64,000 nucleotides of DNA from Helicobacter suis. Its GTDB lineage: Bacteria > Campylobacterota > Campylobacteria > Campylobacterales > Helicobacteraceae. Location: NCBI RefSeq assembly GCF_902196135.1, contig NZ_CABIKE010000010.1, forward strand, positions 1 through 64,000, read 5' to 3'. The notes beneath the pieces are model-generated. The model had not been told where the DNA came from and ran no database searches. It saw nothing but the letters and a program-made list of their open reading frames with translations. The position numbers and the translations under genes were made by a program. Of the stretch, positions 49,001 to 56,173 are shown piece after piece; the first letter of the stretch is position 1, and each line of letters begins with the position of its first letter.

Positions 49001-52000
49001 CTACAAAGTAGTTGTGCACACTAGCCCCGCTAGGTGTATCTTGATCAAAGATCACATGATCACCATAGGGAGGATTGCCAATAAAGGCATCAAAATCATG
49101 GGTAAAATCAAATTTTTCAAATCCCATGTGCTTGATGTTTTGGTTAGGATGGAGCTTGCATGCAATTCTTACACTCACATCATCTACTTCTGTGGCACTA
49201 AAGTGGTAATTAGCATGTAGTGGGGCATAGTTTAGAAAATTCCCAATCCCTATACTAGGCTCAAAGATTTCTTTGGTATGGCCATCCTTGTTAAACCCAA
49301 AATGCTCCAACCCCTCATAGATGGCATTTACAATCACTTTAGGGGTGTAATAGGCATCTAGCGTTGATGCGCGGGCTTGGTAGTATTGTGCGGGATTTAG
49401 AAGTGTTAAGAGCTCTAAAAACTCTTGGCTTTCTTGACTAGAATCAAAGAAGTTACTCATAGAGCCCCAACCACTATAAGCGCTTAAGATTTTTTGCTCT
49501 TCTAGGGTAGCCTCTCTTTGTTCTATTTCCAGTTGTTTTAAAAGCTTGATAGCTGCTATATTGGCTCTACAGCGCTTTTTAGGTGTAGTAGGGGTGTATT
49601 CCTCTTGAGTTCTAAAATCAGTCTTAGAATTGTCTATTTCTTGGGTATGAGTGGTATCCTCTGCTAGTTTGTCTAATAAAGGTTCAAGGCTATTTGTTTT
49701 AAAGATAGCCTCTTGATCTAGCCAATTAGCTCCTCTAGGCTCAGGTTGGAGTGTTTCATTAACTCTTTGTCCTTCTTTAAACACTCCTTGTAATTTCTCC
49801 CCTTGCTGGGGGGTTCTAGGATCAAATAATGATAGGGATGAATCTGTGCTTCTTGGAGTATCTCCATATCTGTTATCCCCATTGCGCGCTGAATCTGTGC
49901 CTGTGTTCGATCTAGAATCGCTAGCTCCATCCTTGTTTGCTCGATCATGATTGAAAATAGAATGTCCATGTGCAGATGATAGATCATGTTGGGAAACCAC
50001 GCTCTCCAGCGATCCAGCAGCAAAAACTCGTAACCCTCCATCTTCTCGTGGTTGTATAGCCACATCAGTTGTTCCCAGCGTTCTATATTCACTTTCTGCA
50101 TTTTCTCTTTTAATGTCCTTAGATGCAATGGATGGATGTGCATGCGTTCTAGTGGATAAATCCCCTTCTGGATTGCCTCCTGATACAGCAGAAGATCTGC
50201 GCGCTCTATCTCTTTCTTTCTTCTCTTCTCCTCTTGATGCTCCAAGACCCTCTCTAAGCCTATTTGGATACTCAATTTCAGTTGATCTTGGTAATGTCCT
50301 GCGCTCTCTCTCATTCCCTCCTCTCCTAGACTGAGAAAGTAACCCCTCTGTTGTGGACTCAACTCTTGGGCTAGTTTCTCCCACCACTGCTTGTGTTCCT
50401 TGTTCATTATTATGGCCTTCTGCACCCCTTGCATAAACTCCTCTGTACTCGCTTCTTTCATTGTCTTCTCCTAGTGGTGTAGATTCTACAGGCTCTGAGC
50501 TGATAACAGACTCATTAGGTGCTGGATTTGGGTGGTTTTGGGTTTTGGACTCTAAAGACTTTGCCAATTCTACCTGTTTATAAGTATGTTCTAAGTAATC
50601 TCTCATAACATGGCTATATATTCGGTTGCTGTAATATCCTAAAGGTGAGCTATAGTCTTGTGCTAAATTCTCTAAGGAAAGATAGAGTTCTTGTGCTAGA
50701 ACTTCTATAGGGTTAGAATCTGCCTTGATAGCTGCTTGCAAATCAACATCAAAAGCAAAGGGCTGGGGCGTGAAAGGACGATACTTGCCATAAGCATCAC
50801 GCTCATAAAGCATGCTAGCTATCCTCAAACCTCTTATTAGATGCTCATTTAGTTCATCAAGAGGCAAAGCCCCTCTAATAGCGCTATCAGGGATAAAAAT
50901 TTGCTCTCTATTTTCATCAAAAATTTGAGCTAAAATATTCCCTACTCTGGCCATAGGTGTGTAAAACTCAGGGTGTGTGATAGGACTGATAGCCTCTTTT
51001 CCTACATAATCAACTTCATAGTAATGGCGCTTATACACCTCTAAGAGTTGCCCTCTTAAGCGCACATCTTCAAGATAGGATTTCCCTTGCTCTAAAGACA
51101 CACAAATAGCCTCTAATTTTTCAGGGATTGTATAGACTGGCAGATAGTAAGGGTTGTTAAAATAGAACTCATTGAGGCTGTTTATCAGGACTTCTTTTTG
51201 TTTTCCCTTATCTGCTTTGAAAAAATCAGAACCATGCATTAAGGCAAAATCAGCTGACAAGTAATCCCCATACAAAGTTACTATCTTTTCCTTATCATAA
51301 GAAAAATGGCTTTCTGCTACTATCTCTTCTAAGAGCTCTTGCCATGGCCAAAAATCCTGCTGATCTGCGCTCTTTTGTAATAACATGTTCTCTTGCTCTG
51401 CGTTGCCTGTAGTTGCGTTATTCTCTAGTGCGCTGTTCTCTACTGCTATATTCTCTTGTGCTAGGCTTTTAGGTATGGCATTCTCTGTCTCTAATTCCTG
51501 TGCGCTACGCTCCTCTTGCTCTATGGTATTGAGCCCTTGATTAGGGAGTGGGGGCGTGGTATCTTCTGTGTTGGTTGCAGTGTTGTCTGGTGCTATGTTC
51601 TCTGTTGTGGCATTGTCTGGTGCATTGCTGTCATCTATTGTATTGTCTGGTGTAGTGTTTTCTTGTATGGTATTTTCTTGTCTGTTATTGTCTGATATTG
51701 TATTTTCTTGTATGGTGTTGTCTGCTGTGGTATTTTCTTGTATTGTATTTTCTGCTGTGGTGTTTTCTTGTATGGTTTGGATGGTTGCGGTGCGTTCTTG
51801 TTGTGTGGGAGGGGCAAATTGCGCCACTAACTGCTTTAATTGCTCTAAAATCGCTGTGTTTTGAGCCTTGAGCATCTCTAACTCTTTGGTGTGCTCCTTC
51901 ACATCAGCCTCACGCTCTGCTTGTAATCTCTGCACTTCAGCCCTTAAGGTTTGCACTTCAGTTTGCAGGGCTTGCACTTCAGAAACACGCTCTGTGCTTG

Positions 52001-52586
52001 GTTGCTCTATTGCAGGGGCTCTAGCCTGCAGATACTCTTGTAGCTGTGTGTAGTGTTCCGGTTTTAACTCATTTTGTAAATCAGAAAGGCGCACCTGCGC
52101 GCTGTGCTCTTGTCTGTATAAACTCTGAGGATTAGGTTCTTTAAAGCGGCTGGTATCTAAGGTGGAAAATACTTCCACATTATAAAGGTCTGTGGTGTTG
52201 AAAATAGGCTCTGCTAGGACATTGCCCTCTTTATCTTTTCTCTGTAGATATGAAATACTAACCTTTTCTATACTCCCTTGTGGGTTTTGTTTGTTTCTAG
52301 TATTTGCCTTGATATAGGCAAGCTCTTTGGGGTCTGCACCTAATAGCCTTGCTCTATTTAAAGAAATCCACTGGTTTTTGCTATACCCACACTCTAACAT
52401 CTTAGCATCTAGGGCTAAAGCGTGCAAGTCTGTATAGTAATTGCCCGTGCTAGGGTTATAGGCTTTCTCTAGGCTCTTAGCCTGATCTAGGCGGATATTT
52501 TTGTTTGTTAAATGTTTTTGTAATTCTTGAGCCTTGAAGTGTGTGAATGCGCTCTTGCGTTCTGTAAAGGACATGTCTTTCCACAT
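43077..52586 (-). CDS. Giant ArdC-methylase-helicase protein (DarB-like), basic tail
   Basis: A 3169-aa protein. In order: an ArdC-like ssDNA-binding domain (about 1-210, YNPSTGNYYTDLHALALDA); coiled coil; pentapeptide ENT-type repeats (about 265-345); a globular part (about 440-680); a disordered linker (about 700-960) that also encodes another protein in a different frame; and SAYSGWGSMSNFF, the start of the DarB-like core. Then come an N6-adenine methyltransferase (FEPSIGIGNFLN, catalytic NPPYGDH near 1170) and an SF2 helicase (HQVGAGKTLVAI near 1885, VDEAH near 2052, LLQMEGRLIRQG near 2460). Long coiled coils end in KKKSKGRR. Phage P1 DarB is a methylase-helicase co-injected to block type I restriction, and the same task after T4SS delivery is inferred. 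GGGGA lies 6 nt before the ATG. Confidence 0.88.
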   Translation of the reverse strand: MWKDMSFTERKSAFTHFKAQELQKHLTNKNIRLDQAKSLEKAYNPSTGNYYTDLHALALDAKMLECGYSKNQWISLNRARLLGADPKELAYIKANTRNKQNPQGSIEKVSISYLQRKDKEGNVLAEPIFNTTDLYNVEVFSTLDTSRFKEPNPQSLYRQEHSAQVRLSDLQNELKPEHYTQLQEYLQARAPAIEQPSTERVSEVQALQTEVQTLRAEVQRLQAEREADVKEHTKELEMLKAQNTAILEQLKQLVAQFAPPTQQERTATIQTIQENTTAENTIQENTTADNTIQENTISDNNRQENTIQENTTPDNTIDDSNAPDNATTENIAPDNTATNTEDTTPPLPNQGLNTIEQEERSAQELETENAIPKSLAQENIAVENSALENNATTGNAEQENMLLQKSADQQDFWPWQELLEEIVAESHFSYDKEKIVTLYGDYLSADFALMHGSDFFKADKGKQKEVLINSLNEFYFNNPYYLPVYTIPEKLEAICVSLEQGKSYLEDVRLRGQLLEVYKRHYYEVDYVGKEAISPITHPEFYTPMARVGNILAQIFDENREQIFIPDSAIRGALPLDELNEHLIRGLRIASMLYERDAYGKYRPFTPQPFAFDVDLQAAIKADSNPIEVLAQELYLSLENLAQDYSSPLGYYSNRIYSHVMRDYLEHTYKQVELAKSLESKTQNHPNPAPNESVISSEPVESTPLGEDNERSEYRGVYARGAEGHNNEQGTQAVVGETSPRVESTTEGLLSQSRRGGNERERRTLPRSTEIEYPNRLREGLGASRGEEKKERDRARRSSAVSGGNPEGDLSTRTHAHPSIASKDIKRENAESEYRTLGTTDVAIQPREDGGLRVFAAGSLESVVSQHDLSSAHGHSIFNHDRANKDGASDSRSNTGTDSARNGDNRYGDTPRSTDSSLSLFDPRTPQQGEKLQGVFKEGQRVNETLQPEPRGANWLDQEAIFKTNSLEPLLDKLAEDTTHTQEIDNSKTDFRTQEEYTPTTPKKRCRANIAAIKLLKQLEIEQREATLEEQKILSAYSGWGSMSNFFDSSQESQEFLELLTLLNPAQYYQARASTLDAYYTPKVIVNAIYEGLEHFGFNKDGHTKEIFEPSIGIGNFLNYAPLHANYHFSATEVDDVSVRIACKLHPNQNIKHMGFEKFDFTHDFDAFIGNPPYGDHVIFDQDTPSGASVHNYFVGKALKHLKEDGILAFVISSSFLDAKDITMREHIAKQASFLGAIRLPNNVFKGTGTEVTTDLVFFKKGQDIKLHQEFLESVPFYDATGFETKPFADRKNIIDVVAKALKFEPSLSMSDQPYGYTPEQMQAIDNFLVEHKNLQSFRINAYFKNHPEHVLGNLELQVLQRPQLTNTPKSSLNLKEAISSIIKTFPQDIYQYRKTEYPQELLILNRSHHKFTQYAQSYQSIEAGNFIEFEGEIYKLRSKEIDYESNTTNIILEHAPKIKTNMQKKRIQAFIPLRDALNDLLKAELNPLSTDVELETKRTKLNGLYEGFVKVFGYLNENKNRKDIKEDLHGFKVLGLEREFDKGINKAQAQIQGLAVKKPSAKKADIFNKRTLSPKKEFVISNAKEALIASVSETGGLDLAFMAKYFTTQDIETTLSELLEQKLIFKNHTESPSYVLASDYLSGNVKQKLQEVQQAIQAGREDLVENLKALEAVIPADIKAIDIALHLGTPWIPPKYYEQFLLEQVRENYKQSGKEGVFYQEYVEKCLCTAKNSRGFHVNNTEELDFLGIRDKNNANRMKMSGAHLLECVLNNSPLEIKYPDSDKTDANGKPVMVIDEEQTTLAQEKAMQVQEAFKEWIYSDYERRTHLEQIYNETFNTDVLKNYEGSHVHLEGFNLNIDLRSHQKNAIFRAIQERVVCLDHQVGAGKTLVAIASCMEQKRMGLINKSLIAVPNHLTKQWAQEFYRAYPNANLLVVEGEDFNPKNREQLYNQIANNNYDAVIIAHSQLEFLANPEQVIMDMWAEEEDELRSDNKALRNLVQKGLLDKSAVMSVRAEEQAIKRIGARYSKLLAQNKSRIDISQMGIDNLIVDEAHLFKNLGFSTNMQGVAGLGNKQGSKRATDLFVKTQYLHSKGAKIMFLTGTPIANSIAELYHLQRYLQPEELKTKGVDNFDDWAQTFGQIQADLELDSSAQNYKVVSRFSKFNNVQELSTLYRSFADVISNIDIQKLNPHFIPPIEGGKPINIVVPRSEDVARFIGVQDENGKFNEGSIVDRMEKCKGKRAEKGEDNVLACTTDARKAALDYRLIDPNAKVQDAYSKSAAMAEQIYEQYKESSKDKGTQLVFIGLSTPKVHSQRVLLEGSAQENGQKDMQNSQENIQENIQDSVQELLESLTEYNEQGQITLPSQQELESALEEQKSKALDLDTEVARNARFDVYSDVLRKLVNLGIPQSEIAFIHDAKSELQKQELFKKVNAGEVRVLLGSPAKMGVGTNVQERLVAGHFLDCPWRPDELLQMEGRLIRQGNVLFEREPEHFTIKLFRYATEQTYDSRMWQIIESKSKSLEQFRNAHKLGIRELEDISMGSADAGQMKALATGNPLIVQEVKLRQTLKREENLYKAFLKEQHFKQESLSRHKSILQHTQEQLDILNTLLELRESRKESVKIELYEEASQKQVFHLLKSDESSKQNLERIETLFKSLVQNALENEGTEIDVMGYRGLRFKVMCYLNKLAFYICHPDNPHCYIQPDNLSYSKDKQSLLDTGSFKDIEFKSFLRKCNHSLERLEKEVQREQEHLKTAQQEIKSLETLLEKTGEYPKLIYLQALKEDHQELLKEIAKCSADRNYKSGFVARAEKFDRKTMQQDTQEITATYNAIQDNTTQEHTTTENTTTDNITPHDTQEKPESKESTLTSGETNINSQEHLTQEPATQRDVYLEEIKAMNAFLIEEEARLRAELAIEEPLYESWMQKALEHQQAYWELWRQCSSIEFRIKRAEEGQEEILPQELKHLEQECTRLNLEQKQQEKALKEHVRFAEVSHDEEKLKNAYPRICYLKSLRLDHEAILTEIERTKEDPTYISTFRPKYSDNASWHAVTTPSDAEQNRITQILEQAKQRQENYKQERDNLLLGYEQNSLNQAKTEKLAKLMFEIAEPKLFATYNAPEVGGGMMKELLKDFKRCIEEGKEALVCLNESRQCEGLEQQEHKKKSKGRR
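49718..50461 (-). CDS. Overlapping gene nested in the giant gene, unknown function
   Basis: A 247-codon frame in the same direction as, but a different frame from, the giant gene. It has AGGAG exactly 6 nt before its ATG. The translation looks like a folded, aromatic helical protein (HKQWWEKLAQELSPQQRGYF, RWEQLMWLYNHEKMEGYEF, RWRAWFPNMIYHLHMDILF), and codon choice resembles neighbouring genes. The giant frame over the same bases gives low-complexity Arg/Ser/Gly/Glu text with no aromatic core, typical of a linker. The stretch thus appears dual-coding, with the nested protein as the better-structured product. I do not recognise the family. Chance openness over 248 codons is unlikely, but no homology was tested. 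Confidence 0.6.
   Translation of the reverse strand: MKEASTEEFMQGVQKAIIMNKEHKQWWEKLAQELSPQQRGYFLSLGEEGMRESAGHYQDQLKLSIQIGLERVLEHQEEKRRKKEIERADLLLYQEAIQKGIYPLERMHIHPLHLRTLKEKMQKVNIERWEQLMWLYNHEKMEGYEFLLLDRWRAWFPNMIYHLHMDILFSIMIEQTRMELAILDRTQAQIQRAMGITDMEILQEAQIHPYHYLILEPPSKGRNYKECLKKDKELMKHSNLSLEELIG
51550..51790 (-). repeat. 15-bp-unit minisatellite encoding ENT-type pentapeptides
   Basis: Near-tandem copies of a 15-nt unit encode a chain of five-residue repeats, E/D-N-T/A-(T/I)-x (such as ENTIQ, ENTTA, DNTIQ). They form a disordered Asn/Thr/Asp-rich spacer in the giant protein. A shorter stretch of similar text occurs near 43990-44110. Copy-number change would stay in frame. Confidence 0.75.
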
Positions 52587-52588
52587 CT

Positions 52589-54442
52589 TTAATCCCCTAA
52601 GTTTGGATTTGTAGTTTGAAGTTTCCAGCCAACCCGTCCTAATAATTCTTTATCCTTGAAATAGAAATTAGCCTTGAGCTTTAAGGGGGTCGCCTTTTTG
52701 CCCGTAACCACGATAATCACTTCATCATCCGGGATATTTAAAATATCTTGAGGGGTGAGCAATTCTTTGCCCTCTAAAGAATAAGAGCTTGTGCCTCCAA
52801 AAACAAGTTGTCCTCTCTCTGTAGAGGTGTTTTTGCTCAAGCGGGTAAATTGCCCCACTTCTTTAGAGATAATCTCAGCATCCTCGGCACTATTCATCTT
52901 AAAGACAATGTTATAATGCACCACCCCCTTTAACACCTTGAGCTCGTCATCGCTGTAATACTTCCTAATCATCGCATAGTCCTGTGTGATGAATAAGGGG
53001 ACGACATTGTAGCTCCTACACAGAGCCGGCATCTCTAGCAAAAAGGGGAGCTTGCCAAAGCGCACAAATTCATCCAAGATAAAGTAAATACGCTCACTGG
53101 GCTTTTTGCTCTCCTCAAGCAATAAGTTTTTAGCGATGCTCTCTAAGAGCGTTCTAATAAGAGGAGCTAGAGTGGTGATATCTGTTTGGGCAATTTTGAT
53201 GTAAAGCGTGATGTTTTTCTTTCTAAAATCTGCATATTCAAAGCTCATCTTAGAAGTGGCTTCTTTGACTTGTGGGCTTTTAAACACGCTCACAAAGCGA
53301 TTAAAGGTAGATTTGATGCTCGCAAATTCCTCTTCAGCTGCATTTGCCCAGCCCCGCGCATCATTTCTAATAATCTCATCTAGCACCCCCTCTGCGCGGT
53401 GCTCAGGTTCAGGTTCATTAGGATCGTAGTTTCTAGGATCGTTTACATCTATGTATTTTTGATCGCTCACTTGCAGATAAAAGAGCTGGGCGGGATTGGC
53501 ATTGGGATTTTGCACCAAATTACCATTCTGATCGTGCTGGTAAAGCATCTTGTAATACTTGCTTTGAGGATGGATTAAAGCCACAAAATCTTGATTAGGA
53601 CCCATGGCAATGTCATAGAAGTTTGATTGGTTCTTAGTGCAAACATCATAGAGCGCATAGAAAGAGAACAATTCCCTAGCCTTAGCCACCCAGTGATCCT
53701 CTTGTTTGTCCTCTTGGATAAAGATATTATTAGCCACTTCTTGCACTAATCTAAGCTTAGCATCAAAGTTCATCGGTTCTATTAAGCGCTTGTCGAAGGG
53801 ATTAAAAAAGCAAGTGTTGTCCTCTCCAAATGGATTAAAGATGAAAATCTCATTGCCTAAAGCCTGTTGTCTATAACCTGCACTCACAGAGCAAAGCTCG
53901 CCCTTGATGTCTGTAACAATGCAAGAGGTGGGCAAACTCAATAAGTTAGGGATGGCAATGGCGGCTGTCTTGCCCGCTCCGGGGGGTGCAACAATCATTG
54001 CCCCTAAGGGCTTGTCATAACACACACTTTTAGCAAAAGGAAAACCAAACTTGCCCAAGACAAAGCCCTTATTAAAGCACACACCTAAAGGATGGATAGT
54101 TTTAAAAAAGCCCTCTTTAGAGTAGATCTTAAAGCATTCAATGTCTTTCACCCCTGCCCATTTGGCATAGCCATGGGTCTTTTTGGAGGTCTTGGGCATG
54201 AGCAAATAGAGAGTGGCGATTAAGGGCGTGAGAGCCAAAAGTGCACTGATATAGACTTCAAATTTCAAATCTAACACACTTGCTCCTTGTTGCAAACCCA
54301 AGATAATGGAATGTGAAAAGACATAGGCATCGCTAAAACTATGCAAACCCTCAAAGGCATACCAATTAGCCAGTATGAAAAATACCGGTATGCCTAACAC
54401 GCTTAATAACAAGCTCATCCAAGCAATGAATTGTTGTTTCAT
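52589..54442 (-). CDS. virD4: VirD4/TraG type IV coupling protein
   Basis: A 617-aa coupling protein. Two N-terminal membrane helices (about 8-27 and 65-83) precede the ATPase domain with Walker A APPGAGKTAA, the DIKGE segment and Walker B IYFILDEFVRFG. It recognises substrates such as the relaxase and hands them to the T4SS channel, and would be the receptor for the basic tails proposed here. It is 2 nt upstream of the giant gene and directly downstream of mobC. Confidence 0.95.
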   Translation of the reverse strand: MKQQFIAWMSLLLSVLGIPVFFILANWYAFEGLHSFSDAYVFSHSIILGLQQGASVLDLKFEVYISALLALTPLIATLYLLMPKTSKKTHGYAKWAGVKDIECFKIYSKEGFFKTIHPLGVCFNKGFVLGKFGFPFAKSVCYDKPLGAMIVAPPGAGKTAAIAIPNLLSLPTSCIVTDIKGELCSVSAGYRQQALGNEIFIFNPFGEDNTCFFNPFDKRLIEPMNFDAKLRLVQEVANNIFIQEDKQEDHWVAKARELFSFYALYDVCTKNQSNFYDIAMGPNQDFVALIHPQSKYYKMLYQHDQNGNLVQNPNANPAQLFYLQVSDQKYIDVNDPRNYDPNEPEPEHRAEGVLDEIIRNDARGWANAAEEEFASIKSTFNRFVSVFKSPQVKEATSKMSFEYADFRKKNITLYIKIAQTDITTLAPLIRTLLESIAKNLLLEESKKPSERIYFILDEFVRFGKLPFLLEMPALCRSYNVVPLFITQDYAMIRKYYSDDELKVLKGVVHYNIVFKMNSAEDAEIISKEVGQFTRLSKNTSTERGQLVFGGTSSYSLEGKELLTPQDILNIPDDEVIIVVTGKKATPLKLKANFYFKDKELLGRVGWKLQTTNPNLGD

Positions 54443-54444
54443 AG

Positions 54445-54936
54445 TTATCTGCTTGCCTGTGGTTTTAAAAGAGCAAGGGCTCTTTTTAGAGCACTGGCTT
54501 TTTCTTTCTCTTCAATGTCTGTATAGACTTGATATAAGAGTTCTAATAGCAACTTTCTTAGATGCCAAATGTTCTCATCTATCTTTTCTATTAAAATGAA
54601 AGCCTGCTCCCAAAAAGCAGGTTCTAGTAGCTGGTTCTTTTTCATAGCCATGTTGGCGTGGTGCATCATTTGATTCAAATTAGAAGCATTGGCATTCATC
54701 TGCACATACAAGTGCTGGTTAAGTTCAATAATTTTGAAAATACTTTCAAAGTAGGTTCTAATGGGTTTTGGAGGTGTGCGATAAGACCTAGGATTAGAAT
54801 TTAAAATTAATCTTTCTATGAGAGCTGTTAGGCTTATATTTTGGTGCTTGAGCATCTGTTCTTGCAGAATGGTTTTGGCCTTTTCTCCTACATAGCACTG
54901 GATTCTAAGTCCGGTGATTCTTTTGCTCTTTTTCAT
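54445..54936 (-). CDS. MobC-like relaxosome accessory protein
   Basis: A 163-aa protein that begins MKKSKRITGLRIQCYVGEKA and has a ribbon-helix-helix-like N-terminus (NISLTALIERLIL). The MobC hallmark MNANASNLNQMMHHANMA follows (compare the family pattern of a central N.NQ..H.AN). MobC proteins bind oriT and help the relaxase melt and nick DNA. The ATG at 54936 overlaps the virB11 stop (TGATG). It is distant from oriT and the relaxase but lies next to virD4. Confidence 0.75.
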   Translation of the reverse strand: MKKSKRITGLRIQCYVGEKAKTILQEQMLKHQNISLTALIERLILNSNPRSYRTPPKPIRTYFESIFKIIELNQHLYVQMNANASNLNQMMHHANMAMKKNQLLEPAFWEQAFILIEKIDENIWHLRKLLLELLYQVYTDIEEKEKASALKRALALLKPQASR

Positions 54937-55886
54937 CAAATATCCTTGAGATTGTCTAAATCGCTTGTCCACACCACTTCTTGGATGTATCTTGTGTTAG
55001 TGGTCCTATCGTAGTGAATCTGCACCACGACATCAATGGCACTTTTAAAAAAGTCCCGCACCACCTGCAACTCCATATCCACGCGATTCATCCGCAAATT
55101 AAGCGCGATAGCTTCTATGACTTGGTATACACTATTAGCATGCAAGGTAGAGACCATGCCCTTATGTCCGGTATTGCCAAATCTTAAAAATAACAAAGCA
55201 TTACGCGTATCAATCTCGCCCACCATTAATCTATCCGGACTCATGCGCATTGCCATATTCAGGGCGTTTTCATAAGTGAAGTTTGCCCCCTCATTCTTGC
55301 CCACTAACAAAGACTTATGGTTTTCAAAAGCCCTCAAGTCTAATTCTTGGCTATCCTCTATGCTTAAAACTCTGGTTTCTCTAGGGATATAGCCTATCAG
55401 GGCATTTAAAAAGCTTGTCTTACCTGAGCCTGTGCCCCCACTAATGAGCATGTTATGCCCTTCTAAGGCGATGTGTTTCAAATCATCGTAGCTGAACTTG
55501 TCATCTCTGAGCGCAAACTCTTCTAACTCAAACTTTCTCTCACTGGGCACACGGATATTTAAAGAGGGCTGATCATCTGCAGCGATGCTAAAGTGGTTCA
55601 CACTCACGCGATAACGCGTGAAAGGAATAGAGGTGTTAAGTGTGGGATAGGAGTGGTTAAAAAATAAATCTCTGTAGCTAGCTAGTTGTTCTGCAAATCT
55701 AATCAGAAAGTCCTTAGTGAAACTCTCATCCTTGATTTTTTCACGCATGCCATCTAGTCTATAAAGCCACAGCTCTTTTTCTGTATTGCAGATGAGCTCT
55801 GTAATGCCACTTTCTAAGTAGGGCAGAAAGCTCTCAATGCAGGCTTTCAGGTTTCTGTATTTAGCAAGCGGGCTTAAATCTAACAT
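54936..55886 (-). CDS. virB11: VirB11-family T4SS ATPase
   Basis: A 316-aa hexameric traffic ATPase with Walker A ISGGTGSGKTSFLNAL, the Asp box region RVLSIEDSQELDL, Walker B DRLMVGEIDTRNAL and the His box GHKGMVSTLHANSV. It switches the machine between pilus assembly and substrate transfer. It is tightly packed between the small coiled-coil gene and mobC. Confidence 0.96.
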   Translation of the reverse strand: MLDLSPLAKYRNLKACIESFLPYLESGITELICNTEKELWLYRLDGMREKIKDESFTKDFLIRFAEQLASYRDLFFNHSYPTLNTSIPFTRYRVSVNHFSIAADDQPSLNIRVPSERKFELEEFALRDDKFSYDDLKHIALEGHNMLISGGTGSGKTSFLNALIGYIPRETRVLSIEDSQELDLRAFENHKSLLVGKNEGANFTYENALNMAMRMSPDRLMVGEIDTRNALLFLRFGNTGHKGMVSTLHANSVYQVIEAIALNLRMNRVDMELQVVRDFFKSAIDVVVQIHYDRTTNTRYIQEVVWTSDLDNLKDI

Positions 55887-56162
55887 CTAAGTCCTTTTTT
55901 TCTGCAAGCTTTCTAGCTCATCGCACAATTCCTTAGCCTTGAGTAGTTGCTTGTGGTGTTCTCTTTCATAAGCTAAAGTGGTGCTCTGGATTTTGGCATT
56001 CAATTTTTCTATCTGTTGGCGCAATTTCTTTTCTCTTTGATCTATAAAGCTCAAGGCATCCATGCGCTTTAAAAGCGCTTGTGCATCTATGGCTTGGTTT
56101 GCTGTGCTAGGGTTGTTATCCATTTCGATCCTTTGAATGGGGTTCATCTCTTGCTTTTGCAT
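55887..56162 (-). CDS. Small coiled-coil protein, unknown
   Basis: A 91-aa hydrophilic protein with one long heptad-like helix (about 35-88, DQREKKLRQQIEKLNAKIQS onwards) and no signal peptide. It is encoded between the outer-membrane protein and virB11 with nearly no spacing, so it is probably a cytoplasmic component of the same transfer operon. GGAAAAG precedes the ATG. No function is recognised. Confidence 0.55.
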   Translation of the reverse strand: MQKQEMNPIQRIEMDNNPSTANQAIDAQALLKRMDALSFIDQREKKLRQQIEKLNAKIQSTTLAYEREHHKQLLKAKELCDELESLQKKRT

Positions 56163-56173
56163 TGCATCTTTTC

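Noticed and set aside
51556-51864. Hydrophobic Val/Ser-rich plus-strand frame
   Set aside because: It is the complement of the ENT minisatellite of the giant gene; low-complexity artefact.
43077-52586. Giant gene as two or three genes fused by a sequencing frameshift
   Set aside because: The frame is continuous and domains occur in the DarB-like order (the YSGWG motif directly before the methyltransferase). The nested 247-codon frame has its own ribosome-binding site and lies within a linker, so overlap explains the data better than a frameshift.
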